Shown in pieces: positions 12,231 through 22,240 of a stretch of 64,000 nt of DNA. Position numbers and translations under genes: made by a program. Numbering within the stretch: the first letter of the stretch is position 1; each line of letters starts with the position of its first letter. The DNA is from Prinia subflava (Eukaryota > Chordata > Aves > Passeriformes > Cisticolidae). Where the stretch lies: contig NC_086254.1 of the NCBI RefSeq assembly GCF_021018805.1, positions 28,395,300-28,459,299 on the forward strand. The letters run 5' to 3'. The notes under the pieces are model-generated. The model saw only the letters and a list, made by a program, of their open reading frames with translations, made no database searches and was not told the DNA's origin.

Positions 12231-14285
12231 CAGGGCTGCCCACCTGGAGCAGAGGGAGCAGTATGGGAATGCCACTGCAGGGAGTTGGGCTCTCCTGTGG
12301 TTGGGAGTGGTCACAAGCAGTGCTTTACCTGGGGCAGCACAACCTGCAGATATAAAATACTTGCCCCTGTATTTTCTCCAGCAGTTATTTCTCTGTTCCC
12401 ATTCCCACCCTTCTCAGCTTGCCTCATCCTAAATCCCTTCTCTGGGAGTCTGTCTTGGGTCTGACTGAGCACAGCCAAACATGCCTCCAGTGCATCCAAG
12501 TGTCCTTTGCAGTGACAGCCATGCCAGGTGTCACCTGGGACCAGGCAGGGCCAGCCCTCACAGCAGACACTTGGAGCAGACACTGACCAAGCCACTGAGC
12601 AGACACAGGCTGGTTCCTCTGCCCCTGTGAACCATCACAGCTCAAATTACTTCAGTGTCTCTACAGCAGTTTGCTCCAGTGCAGGGCTGTGTCTGTGTGA
12701 TATCAAGGCAGTGCAGAGAAGAGACTCAGAAAGACCCAGGGGTATTCCAGGAAATTACCATTCCTTTGCCTGCACAATTATTTCCCCCAGTAAACATCAA
12801 AATGCTTTGATAAGGAGAGCAGAAAATTCTCTTTATTTCACCCATGGAGAAACTGAGGCACAGACCAATGATAGATCTGTCTAAGACAGTCAAGCAACAA
12901 AGCTGCTAGGAGCTGGATCCTAAGTCCTGGCCCACTGCTCTGCCCACTGAGATGTCTCTTTCTGCCCCTGGAGCTGCAGACTTCAATCACTGGAGAAACT
13001 GGAAAACCAGGTGATTTCCAAAACCTCCCGTGCCAGAGGAGCAGCTGAGGAGCTGAGGGCTGCTGAGCTCAGGAGGGGTTTCTTCCCAGCTTCTAAGGGC
13101 CCTGGCAGAGCATCACCCCAATCCTGCCTGCTCTGCTCGGCAGCAGGATTTGGCAGAAGGGTTCTGGGGACAGGGCTGAGCCCATGTGTTGGGCACCAGG
13201 TGGAGAACAGCTGTGGTGTCCAAAGAAGATGGGAGGGAGCCGGGGCAGAAGAGGAGAGCTGGAGCTGAGACAAACTGGCAGGAAAGGCAGCTAGGACCCA
13301 ATTTACTCCAGTTTCTTGTTTTGTCTCCACACCCCCTTTAAAGTCCTGCCTGGATTTGATTCCTCTCACTTGGAAGGTTCAAGTTCACCCTGGAGAACTT
13401 TCTCCTTCCTCACCTCCACCACCATCAGCTGCAGCAAAGCTCCCTGCAGGAACTGAAGCTCTCCCCAAGCCTGCCAGTCTGCCCTGCTAGCACAGTCTCA
13501 CACCTGGTGTTCTCCAACCCTCCTCTCCTCACTGATACACACCCCAGCATTGATTTCTATCAGGAAGCACCATATACAAATTATCTGTGTGCCTGTCTCC
13601 CCACATCCCCTTCCCTGCAGCAGGCAGCTGCCCCCAGCCCTCTCCCAAACACAGGGAAGGCTACAGAGCAGAAACTGGGATAAATGCATAGCTGAGCCCT
13701 CTCCCTCTCAGAAACAGAGCTTCACATTCCAAACACCAAACAACCCCAGCCCAAACAGCTCTCAGGAGGGGTTTTCTTTTTAACATTTAAAGAAACCACA
13801 CTGATCTTCCTTCCCCAAACCAGTTGTTCGTTTACCCTTATGAATGCAACAAAACTACACGAACACACAAACAGAGAGAGAGAAAAAAAAAGAGAGATCA
13901 CAATGCTGATAGCAATAGAGCTGCTCCTTGCCTGGTTAGCACTGCTCCAGGTATTGAGTCTTGCAAGATGTCTCCTGTCTCTCCAGGTCTCTGCTGCCTG
14001 TTCCAGATGAGGAGGTGACCGGACACTTCCTTGCCTTGGGCTTGTCCCTTCAACACAGTTCCTTGTCAAATCTCCTTTGTCTGGTTTGGAAAGCTCCCAC
14101 CTGCTGTCCCCACTGCAAAGGAAAAAAAGAGCTTTTGCTTTCTTTTTTCCTGGTTGTTTTGTTTCAGCATTATTATTCCTGTTATTTTCCCATATACATT
14201 TTTTTTCCTTAGCTTGTTTCAGGTCTGTTTCTTACAGGGAGAGAGAGCAAAAGAGAAGAGAAAATGCCTTGGGTTTTTTGGAGCA
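12231..14285. other. Upstream flank of the BEN-domain gene
   Basis: The promoter and any 5' untranslated exon of the minus-strand BEN-domain gene should lie in or beyond this stretch. A good splice acceptor sits right above the start codon (polypyrimidine tract then CAG on the minus strand at 12244). I see no CpG island and no TATA box that I would trust, and no other gene. Confidence 0.4.
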
Positions 14286-14402
14286 TGAATAAACCTTGCA
14301 TTTCCATGAGTTATTTATGAATAATTCATGAAAATGCATGATTAATTCAGGTTCATGAATTATTCAGGAATAATTCTCGAACATTCCTGGTTAATTCATG
14401 CT
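14286..14402. repeat. AT-rich inverted-repeat cluster
   Basis: TGAATAATTCATGA at 14318-14331 has a perfect 14-nt reverse complement, TCATGAATTATTCA, at 14353-14366, 21 nt away. Related AATTCATG and GGAATAATTC words repeat across the interval. The DNA could form a hairpin, or it may be a cluster of homeodomain-type binding cores. It is non-coding. Confidence 0.75.
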
Positions 14403-14867
14403 CACACAGCGAGTGAGTCAGGCTCTAGGGCTTGGAGAATTCCTTTCTCCCTGAGACAGAAGAAGAGAGGCTTAGAGAAGCTGCATTGTGCACTTGCTGT
14501 TTACTGCCTCTGAGAAGAGAACATATTTTGGGCCCTTTTTGAAACAAGGACTTGAAGAAAATTGAAATGCCTGCAGCCTCCTGCCCACGGAGGAATAACA
14601 CAGCACCAAAAGAAAAAAAAAAAGAACAGAGAGAAAGAAATTGGACTTGCTCACAGAGGAAAGCCTGGCAGCAAGTTTTATCCCCTTTCAAAGCATCTTT
14701 CTCCCCCCACCTCCAGATTTCTCCCTGATTAAGATAAATCTCACTTCTTCAGTTTTTACCTGCAGTGCAAAAAAAAAGGACCATCCATGTGGGTTTCTGT
14801 TTGAGTCAAAGGGAATTCCCCTGCCCTGTGCCCATCTGGCCCTGTGTATGTGTGTGCACAGTGTCTT

Positions 14868-15133
14868 CTCCCAGGTAGCAACCAACAGGACAAGAGGAAA
14901 CACCTCAAGTTGCACCAGTGGAGGCTTAGATTGGATATTAGGAAAATTTCTTTACCAAAAGGGTTGTCCTGCACTGGCACAGGCTGGCCAGGGCACTGGA
15001 GTCTCCATCTCTGGAGGGATTTAAAAGAAGTGTGGATGTGGCACCTGGGGACATGGTTTACTGGTGAGCTTGGCAGTGCTGAGGGGATGGTTGGACTCCA
15101 TGAACTTCGAGAGCTTTTCCAAGCTAAAAGATC
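14868..15133 (+). mobile_element. CR1 LINE 3' fragment, sense, longer copy
   Basis: Recognisable in order are 'ggtagcaaccaacaggac', 'acctcaagttgcacc', 'gattggatattaggaaa', 'ggagggatttaaaag', 'gacatggttta' and 'ggttggactccatgaac', all landmarks of a CR1 3' untranslated end. The copy is 5'-truncated and carries substitutions and small gaps. It belongs to a different CR1 subfamily from the pieces inside the tandem array, judging by the 'gggatttaaaag..gtggatgtggcac' segment. Confidence 0.85.
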
Positions 15134-16571
15134 CTTGCAAAGCTCCTTGAGTCAGTGTCCCTGTCAGGGTGAGCACTGGTCATGGCACTGGGCTCAGCAG
15201 GCCAGGTCTGCTGCTCACATCAAGCTGGCCATGCACAGCTCTGTGTTTCTCTCAGAAATATCACTGCTGCAGCACCTGGGGTTCCCTAATGCTGGGCTTT
15301 TTATCCCTACTGCATGGAGGATCACATGGCATGGTAAAGGATGGATCCAGGCTGGACACCAGCAGGGGAAGGTGCAGTGGGTTGTCTGCACAACCCAACC
15401 AGCCATCCTGCCTCAGCCACTGGATGAGGTGGAAAAACAGCTAGGGAGTGACTCCAAACAGCACTGTCTGGTTTATCTTAGCCAAAAACAGCACTGGAGG
15501 TTGTTGGGAGAAAGGGAGAATTCAGATGTTCAGGGACACATTAGAAAAGGACCTTGATCAGATTCACAGAGTAAGAAAAATTCTGCATCCATGATTTGCA
15601 ATATTTACAGCTAAAATGTACACCTGTCAGCCCAGGTAAAAGCTGATGTTCAGTAGAGAGCTGATTGGGATTAGGTAACAAGCAGATATGAATAGAAGAG
15701 CAGCAGTATGTGACTTCTGTGTAGTTCTGAATGATGTTGCTCAAGACTGAGAGCTGCATAGTAATAAGAAATGGAAAAGCAATGACAAGGAGAAAAATAA
15801 TAGAGATTCACAACAATGGAGATGAGATTGGATTCTGGTTTGAGGCAGGACTTGGTTCCAATAAAATCTGCCTGGGAAGAGGGCTGGCTTAAACTAGCAT
15901 TGTTTGCTTTCCTTTGAAGAACAACAATATCCAAAACATAACAGATGAATATTCCTGGGGTAGAGGTTGGTAATTCAACTGCAAACTGCAGGAGAGGAAG
16001 GATTGCAGGAACCACAAGAGGAAGACAAATTGTAGTCTCATCAAACAACAGAAAAGTCAAGTGCCTGTGTATAAATATACAGTGTTTGTGTTGAATTATT
16101 CCAGGAAAACACGAGTCTGAAGTGAATCCCAGGTGTTCAACTTCATGAAAATTAGCAAGCCCTGATTAGATTTCCCTCCCAGTCGGTGAATATTAAATCC
16201 CTGGGCAGATGCCTCAGTTCTGGGTGTAGGTAGAGTTACTGGATTCAGAAACCTCTCCTCTGCATCTCCCATTTTTTTGAAAACAAGCCCCACATTGCGG
16301 CCAAGGTGCCAGCACATGTCACTCTCTGAGCTGCACTCGCTGAGATTTAGATTTCAGCCAGGACTGAAGAACAAAAGGTCCTTTGTGATCTTACCCAGAG
16401 AAACACCCGGGGAACAGTGTTCAGCAGCTGTTTGAGCGCTGTCCGGGTCCTTATCAGAACAATCTTAATTGAGGTTTGAAGGGATTTAAAGTGCAAACAC
16501 AGGTGGTTTTAATCCCCTTTTTCACTTAACCTTGGTAATGTAGTTCTTCTTTTGGCTGGGTTCAGAAGCCC
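15134..16571. other. Intergenic stretch, nothing recognised
   Basis: No gene, RNA or further transposon is supported. Open frames on both strands are short and without family resemblance. The 15850-16330 part is ordinary AT-rich DNA. Confidence 0.5.
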
Positions 16572-17045
16572 AGTCATAGAATCCTAGAATGGTTTGGGTT
16601 AGAAAGGAACTCAAAGACCATCTGATTCCATCCCCCCTCCCTTCCACTATCCCAGGTTGCTCCAAGCCCTGTCCCAGTGGCCTGGAACACCTCCAGGGAT
16701 GGGGCAGCCCCAGCTTCTCTGGGCAGTATCAGGGCCTTACCTCCCCCACAGAGAAAAATTTCTTTCCAGTATCCATCTAACCCTGCCCTCTGTCAGGCTG
16801 AACCCATTCCTCCTTGTTCTGTCATTCCAGATCCTTGTCCAAAGCCCCTCTCCAGGTCTCCTCGAGTACCTTTAGGCATTGGAAGGAGCTCAGAGGTCTC
16901 CCTGGAGATTTCTCTTCTCCAAGGCAAACAGTCCCAGCTCTCTCAGCCAGTCTCCAGAGCAGAGCTGCTCCAGCCCTTGGAATACCTTCATGCTCTCCCC
17001 TGGACTGGCTCCAGCAGCTCCACATCCTTCACCATTTCCAGAAAG
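16572..17045 (-). mobile_element. CR1 LINE 3' fragment, antisense
   Basis: Read on the minus strand this is a CR1 3' end of about 470 nt. It terminates at the left in the typical 'aaccattctaggattctatga' type tail (plus strand 'catagaatcctagaatggtttgggtt'). Inside it are 'caggttgctccaagccc', 'ctccagggatggggcagcc', 'cttctctgggca' and, further right, 'aggctgaacccattcctcc' and 'cttggaatacctt'. It is the most complete CR1 piece in the window, yet lacks coding sequence. Confidence 0.9.
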
Positions 17046-17339
17046 CAGCCAGAGTTGAAAAATTGAGAGACAAGAGTTACATGGTTCATTTATTTTTACC
17101 AACACAATGAAACGACACAGGAACCTGACCCTGTGGTCCACTGAGACCAGCTCTGCATCCCTTTCACACCGCCGGGAGAAGGGGAGGGCATCGCCAGGAG
17201 GGATCAGCACTGCCAGGGCAAACGGTGGACAGAGAGACCCTGTCCTGTAACCAGCCTGTCTGGGCTGGCAGGATGGCTGATGGAGGCATTAGGATGGATC
17301 TGGGGGATGGTTTCACATCCCACGAGGACAAACGCTGGA

Positions 17340-17600
17340 GCGTGAGGCACTGTCTGTACCCGACAGCGACCACCCGGTGGCATTTTGCATTTGTAATGAA
17401 ACAAGTACAAGTCCCACCTCTGCCTGTGTTCCGGGGAACAATGAAATATGATCCGGGCTAATGAGGCTGGAGTTAACTGCACTTTAATTAAAGAATGTCT
17501 CTTTTCTAACAGGCCAGAAAGAAGGTCAATTACACAGAGATGGGGAGCAAAGCCACCATGAGGATCAGCAGCCAGATAGATCTTCAAGTCCTACCTACCA
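17340..17600. other. Candidate conserved non-coding element
   Basis: A low-repeat block with octamer-like and homeodomain-like cores (TTTTGCATTTGTAAT near 17380, GGGCTAATGAGG near 17455, CTTTAATTAAAG near 17480) and scattered CpGs. A splice-acceptor-like 'cttttctaacag' is followed by a 90-nt open stretch from 17514 that ends in a stop. I do not believe that stretch is an exon, because nothing around it pairs with it. Enhancer-like constraint is inference from composition. Confidence 0.3.
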
Positions 17601-18799
17601 CAGTTTGTTAAATGCTTTCCAGAGTTGGAGTTCTTCTCTGTTATTCCTCATGTGACAGAGACCAGAAAACAAAGAGAAAATCAGAGCCTAAATACAGCGG
17701 GCACAGCTTTGCAATGGGCTCTGCACAGAGTCCACAGGCTGTAAAGGCTTCTCATTTACCTAATGCAAGTTCTTATTCCCTCTCTACAATTACCCTGAAT
17801 TAACAAAGATATTTTTTAGAGACCAAGGTTATTTAATTTCTCTTCAGACAAGGGTTTCCTCTTTATAATCCCATTCCAAATCCCTTTCTTCTCACCTTAG
17901 CAGCTTCCCACTATTTTGCAAACCCTTTTTTTTCAAGCTCTCTGAATTTATGAAACCTTTGTGCTCTACAACATCTGATTCCTTATCTGCTTGGCTGGCT
18001 GATTTCTTGGGGTTCCTTTGTGAGCTTGGAAGTGAGATAGCAGCAGTACATATAGAAAAAAAAATAAAAAAGAGGGGGAAAAGATCACCCAAAAAAGAAC
18101 CCTAATTGAGGGAGGGTAGCAATACATGATGGCTTTTAAATACCCCCAAATAGCAGCCTGGAGGGTGGGCAATGCTGGGTCTGTGTCCTGCATGCTCATC
18201 CTTCACCTTCATGCAGAGCTGCCCCCAAAGTTAACATGGATCACTATTTATCTTTCTCCTGTTGGGGATATTTTGGAGCAGCTGTTAGATGTGGCTTTTT
18301 ATGGTGATCCTGTGGGAAGAAAACATTTGCCTGCTGTGACATCTTCACAACTAACTCCTCATCCCCTTTGGTTTTATATGGAGTTTTTTATTTATTTCTT
18401 TGATAGGTTTGTTTGGGTTTTTGTCTGTTTTAGGTTGAGTTTTTTGTTTGCTTTGTTACAAATGACAGGTGAAATTGGCACAGCCAAACTCCAAGGCTCA
18501 ACTTGCCAGAAATTCCTTTTGGCTGGGTTTAGCTACATTCCCCCAGGCTCAGGATCACCATTACATTTGCAGGATTTGCTCTCCATAATCAGCCTGCCCA
18601 GACACTGCTTGGTGTTTCACAAATGGACAAGACAATGGATCTTGTGCCAAGCCTCTTTTCAAACAGCAACACCTGGGTCACCATGACAGAAAAGAAGGAA
18701 AAAGAAAGAAAATATTCATCAGTTGGAACAGAGACAGTATCTCAACATCTTCCCCTCCACCGGTACGAATTTTGTACATTTACAGACAAACCGGGCTCT
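17601..18799. other. Left flank of the tandem array
   Basis: T-rich single-copy sequence with no supported gene. The homology shared by array units begins at about 18800, at the AAAGCTGCC word. Later unit-unit junctions read TTTGAAAAAA followed by the same AAAGCTGCC, so the left edge of the array lies here within a few bases. Confidence 0.6.
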
Positions 18800-19029
18800 A
18801 AAGCTGCCATCTATCAGTCCCTGATGCTGTTTGCTACCCTACAGCCCTGACTGCCACTGCTCTGCCTGCCTGCTGTCCATGTGGGGCTGGGGATGCTCAG
18901 CCTGCAAAGAGAGGGCCATGGGGACGCCTCAGTGCAGCTGTGCAGGCCTGGAAGGGTCCCACAGGAAAGATGGGCACAGCGTGTTCAACAGGGCCTGTGC
19001 ACAGAGGGCAAGGGGGGATGGCTTTAATT

Positions 19030-19244
19030 GGCAGGACGTGGATTGGAGTTGGAGGTTGAAGCTGAAGGAAGATGTTCTTTTACACTGAGGGTACCGAGGC
19101 ACTTGGCCAGGCTGTGCACGGAGGCTGTGGATGCCCCATCCTTGGGAACATCCAAGGCCGGGTGGGAACAGGGCTCTGAACAACATGGTCTGGGCAAGAT
19201 TGCTCAGGTTGCAACAAGATGATCTTCAGGGTCCCTTCCAAGCC
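19030..19244 (+). mobile_element. CR1 3' fragment within array unit 1
   Basis: The landmarks 'tggaggttgaagctgaaggaagatgttc', 'gaggctgtggatgccccatcc' and 'gatgatcttcagggtcccttcc' identify a degraded CR1 3' end lying upstream of the acidic-repeat gene. The same piece recurs in all ten units, starting near 22875, 33754, 37622, 41485, 45331, 49189, 53047, 56895 and 60750. It was therefore present before the array amplified. Confidence 0.85.
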
Positions 19245-19315
19245 CAGCTGCTCAGCACTTCCATCACTCTCTGGTTGCCAGTGTCCACTTTGGATCCCCC
19301 GTGCACTCCTGGGAG

Positions 19316-19329
19316 CTGTGATGTCACAG
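19316..19329 (+). promoter_or_regulatory. Conserved CRE-like inverted repeat upstream of the acidic-repeat gene
   Basis: CTGTGATGTCACAG is an inverted repeat (CTGTGA / TCACAG) around TG. Its core TGATGTCA is one base from the CREB/CREM site TGACGTCA. It is unchanged in all ten units (23161, 34040, 37908, 41771, 45617, 49475, 53333, 57181, 61036), about 185-200 nt before the start codon. An inverted CCAAT box (GGATTGGCTGG) lies about 30 nt before the start codon in each unit. A promoter role is inferred; high overall identity between units weakens conservation as evidence. Confidence 0.35.
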
Positions 19330-19512
19330 TCCATGTCCCAACTGGAGCTGGCAGTGCCCACCAACACAACACAACCACTGGCCGTTGTGTCACCCACCCT
19401 TAGCCTGCTCCAGGAGCACTCCTGTGGCGCTGCTTGTGCCTTGGTCCCTGACCACGCCATCAGGCCCGAAAGCGTCCAGGATTGGCTGGAGTCACCCATC
19501 CATTCCTGCAGG

Positions 19513-20128
19513 ATGCTTGCTTTAGTTATGATGACGGTATGGGGTTATTCCATGGAGGTGGACACGCCTGGACTTCCTGGTTGGGCTGGAGCTCTGTGGG
19601 TATGGTGTGGGACAGGGACCCTCTCTGAGGTTTTGCTACCTCTGCAGATTGCATCAGCCCTGAACACCGGCTGTTTCCTGGACTCGGCCATCCAGTTCTG
19701 CTGCTGGATGCTCCCTTTTGTCCCAATGGAGGTACGGTGCCATTCCCTGGCAGTGGACACCCCTGGACTTCCTGGCTGGGCTGCAGCTCTGTGGGGCTGG
19801 TGTGGGACAGGGACCTCACTCTGAGGTTTTGCTGCCTCTGCAGGCGGTCACTGACACAGAAGAAGATATGGACGTGGATATTCAGACTGATGAGGAAGAA
19901 GATATGGAAGTGGAGGTAGCAGAGAGCGAAGTAGAAGAAATGGACGTGGATTTGGAGGAGGACACCATTGAAGATATGGAAGTAGATATAGAACAAGATC
20001 CAGAGGAGGAAATGGAGGTGGATGGAGATGAGAACACAGAAGAAGAAATGGAAGTGGATGTGCAGGAGGAGATCGAGGCCATGGAGATCGATGTGGAAGA
20101 TGAGGAGGAGCCCATGGTCTTGGGATGA
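19513..20128 (+). CDS. Acidic 12-residue-repeat protein, copy 1 (class A)
   Basis: Exons 19513-19536, 19648-19731 and 19844-20128, all with GT-AG introns of 111 and 112 nt in phase 0, give 130 residues. Residues 1-8 are MLALVMMT. Residues 9-36 continue hydrophobic with cysteines (GCFLDSAIQFCCW) and could be a signal peptide or membrane anchor. Residues 37-130 are a strongly acidic tail of about seven 12-residue repeats (EEDMDVDIQTDE, EEDMEVEVAESE, VEEMDVDLEEDT and so on) ending EEPMVLG. The start is the first in-frame ATG that stays open in all ten copies, with A at -3. This copy alone has Q in SAIQFCC and T in DIQTDE. I do not recognise the family. Acidic repeats like these can bind basic proteins or calcium, but no function is claimed. 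The N-terminus is the least certain part. Confidence 0.6.
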
Positions 20129-20434
20129 AGACCGTGCCAGCAGCAGAACAGGCATGTGCTCCCCACAGGCAGAGTGGGTTCCCTGCTGCCAGGCTGGGGC
20201 TGGACTGGGTGCTCCCTGCTCAGGGACACGGTGGCCCGAGCACTGGATCCTGGTGTCCATCCCCAGCCTGCCCTGGGCTCGCTTTGTGCAACACAAGCCC
20301 CGTCCCAGCTGGGGCACAGCCCCCAGCCCCAGGCAGGCTCAGCTGTGGCAGCAGAGACCCCCTGTGCCAACCTGTGCCAGCCTGGGAGCACATGGAACAG
20401 CCCTCATGCCTGACTTGCTCTTTCTTTCTTCCAG

Positions 20435-20535
20435 GTCTGATGGAGAGCCGAGACGGAAACAGCCGCACTTCTGTATATACGTTTGGAAAGTTTCGAGTTA
20501 TCTTAGGCATAGAGGTTTTGGAGTTTGTTGTTTAC
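20435..20535 (+). other. Candidate 3' exon downstream of the acidic-repeat stop codon
   Basis: A strong acceptor (TTTCTTTCTTCCAG) precedes GTCTGATGGAGAGCC, about 305 nt after the stop codon. All ten units keep it (after 24282, 35194, 39065, 42925, 46771, 50628, 54487, 58334 and 62156). The best donor I find is GGCAT/GTGCTC about 25 nt after the stop, which is weak. It could be a 3' untranslated exon. In class A copies the frame starting SDGEPRRKQPHLCIYV runs on, while in class B it stops right after CIYV. Confidence 0.3.
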
Positions 20536-20536
20536 A

Positions 20537-20608
20537 ATATAGGTTAGGATATAGGTTAAGATATAGGTTAGGATATAGGTTAGGATATAGATTAGGATAT
20601 AGGTTGTA
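20537..20608 (+). repeat. 12-bp minisatellite ATATAGGTTAGG in array unit 1
   Basis: Six tandem copies of ATATAGGTTAGG with G/A changes (GTTAAG variant). Copy number differs among units by my count: 6, 5, 6, 5, 4, 5, 5, 5, 5, 5 in units 1-10. It lies downstream of the coding exons, probably in the 3' untranslated region. Confidence 0.85.
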
Positions 20609-22066
20609 GGTTTCATTTTGTCTTCTGTAAATATGTTCTATAGATTGTTGTTGTTACAAATATTCTTATTATGTAAATATGTTCTGTAGTTCATGTTTGT
20701 TGCTGTTCTTCTGTAAAGAAACAATCCTTGGTTTTCACACCCCACGTCTCTTTGCATTTGCTTTGGGCACAGGCCGCATTTCCAAAGTTGTGGTCTCCAC
20801 TTGCTCCAGGTTCCCAGGGCTGGAGGTGCCAGGGGGAGCTGGCACAGCCAGCCCAGGAGTGGGGGGACCTGTGCACAGAGGGCTGCCACTGACAGAGGTC
20901 ACCCTCTGCTTGCACTTCCTCGGGACACCCTTGGTGTGTGCAGGGACAATTCTCCATGGGCCCAGTTCCCGTGGGATGCCAGGAGGGAGCAGGACTGTGT
21001 CAGGTTGAAAGCAAAAGAGCTCTTAGCTCCCTGGGAAAGCTCAGACAAGCAGTAGAGAAAGAATTCATGCTCCCCTAACTGGCCTCTAACAGCCACAGGG
21101 CAAGGGGGAATTTGGTTTTAGAAGATGAAGGAAATACAGAAAAAGCACTAAGTAATAAAAGGTGAGAAAAATCCATCACTAACACGTAAATGAAGGTAAA
21201 CCAGTTGAAGAAACAGAGGTAGATGGAGGGGAAAAAACCCCACAATTATAGTGTCCCTGACCCCCAACCACGACACACCCATAGCCAATACAAGCCCAGG
21301 GGAATCAGGAAAGAGGTAAACACATGCTCCAAACAACAGAAGAAATGAAGTGAGATCTGTGAAGAGAACAAAAGAAAGAGGCAGCCTGAAGAAAAGAAAA
21401 AAATGTATCCCCATCTTTCATTCCCTACCCACAAGGTGGTTTGGTTTCTTAAATCAACAGACTGTTGTATCACGTGGTAGAAATCCAGAAAAATAAACAT
21501 CAGGAGAAGCATGGTTTATTGGGAACATTCCTGCATAGCAGACAAGATATATCCTTGTGCAAATTGTTCCATGCAGCACTCACATCTTTAATTGCCTCTT
21601 TTCCTCTTTCTGGGCAAGCAGAGTTGCTTTATTTACTCCAAGCAATATTTTCTCCCTCCACCCTGGCAAAGAACAAGCTCCCACCTTAGCAACTGCCCTC
21701 TGGTTTACTTCATGCTCATCACACCCCTGCCAAAGCGACAGGTTAATTGATCAGTTATTACAATGATGAACTTGCCCAGCTGCTGGGTTCAAGAGCCCCA
21801 AAGTGCCACAGGTTCTACAGCATCGCAGAAGGAAAAGCTCCATTGAATTCAGCTGCTGCCACACTGGCCCTCCTTGCCTGTCAAACACATTCTGCTGCCC
21901 TAGCACAGCCCTGGGAAAATCCCCCCTACAATACAAGTGAGAATTCCTCATCACCTGGGAGAAAGCACAGCTGCCTTCTGCTCAGGGCATTCCAAACTAC
22001 CTGGGGAGATTTACGACCTCTCCTTGCAAAGGCAGAATCTCAGGAAAAGCAAAAGATTCTTTTCAT

Positions 22067-22240
22067 GGATGTGTTGGGTTGGAAGGGACCTTCAAGCTCC
22101 TCGTGTTCCAACTCTTGCCACATTCAGGACACCTTCCTCTAGACCAGGTTGCTCCAAGCCCCATCCAACCTGGCCTTGAACACTTCCAAAGGGGAGACAA
22201 TCACAGCTTCTCTGGAACTGTTTTGTTCCTCCCAGACTGA
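22067..22240 (-). mobile_element. CR1 3' fragment, antisense, right side of array unit 1
   Basis: On the plus strand the block reads 'gttgggttggaagggaccttcaagctcc', then 'agaccaggttgctccaagccccatcc' and 'ggccttgaacacttcc', which is the reverse complement of a CR1 3' end. It recurs near 36813, 40675, 44520, 48378, 52237, 56090, 59940 and 63770. It is missing from unit 2, whose tail is lost. Its orientation is opposite to the CR1 piece at the left of the unit. Confidence 0.85.

Noticed and set aside
17514..17612. Possible coding exon after the acceptor-like 'cttttctaacag'
   Set aside because: It ends in a stop after about 33 codons, no partner exon is seen, and the sequence resembles regulatory rather than coding DNA.
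19526..20317. Long minus-strand open frames across the acidic exon (up to 275 residues in unit 4), rich in S/T/I or in H/F/L
   Set aside because: They are the reverse complement of a GAA-GTG-GAT type codon repeat, which stays free of stops in antisense frames. They cross the sense introns and lack any family resemblance.
20537..20608. Interstitial telomere repeat, because of repeated TTAGG words
   Set aside because: The period is 12 bp (ATATAGGTTAGG), not the vertebrate TTAGGG hexamer, so it is a local minisatellite.
21465..21689. 74-residue frame (MYHVVEIQKNK...) and the overlapping frame near 21747, present in nearly all full units
   Set aside because: Units are so alike that any frame would be kept. 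No splice context, start context or family resemblance supports coding.
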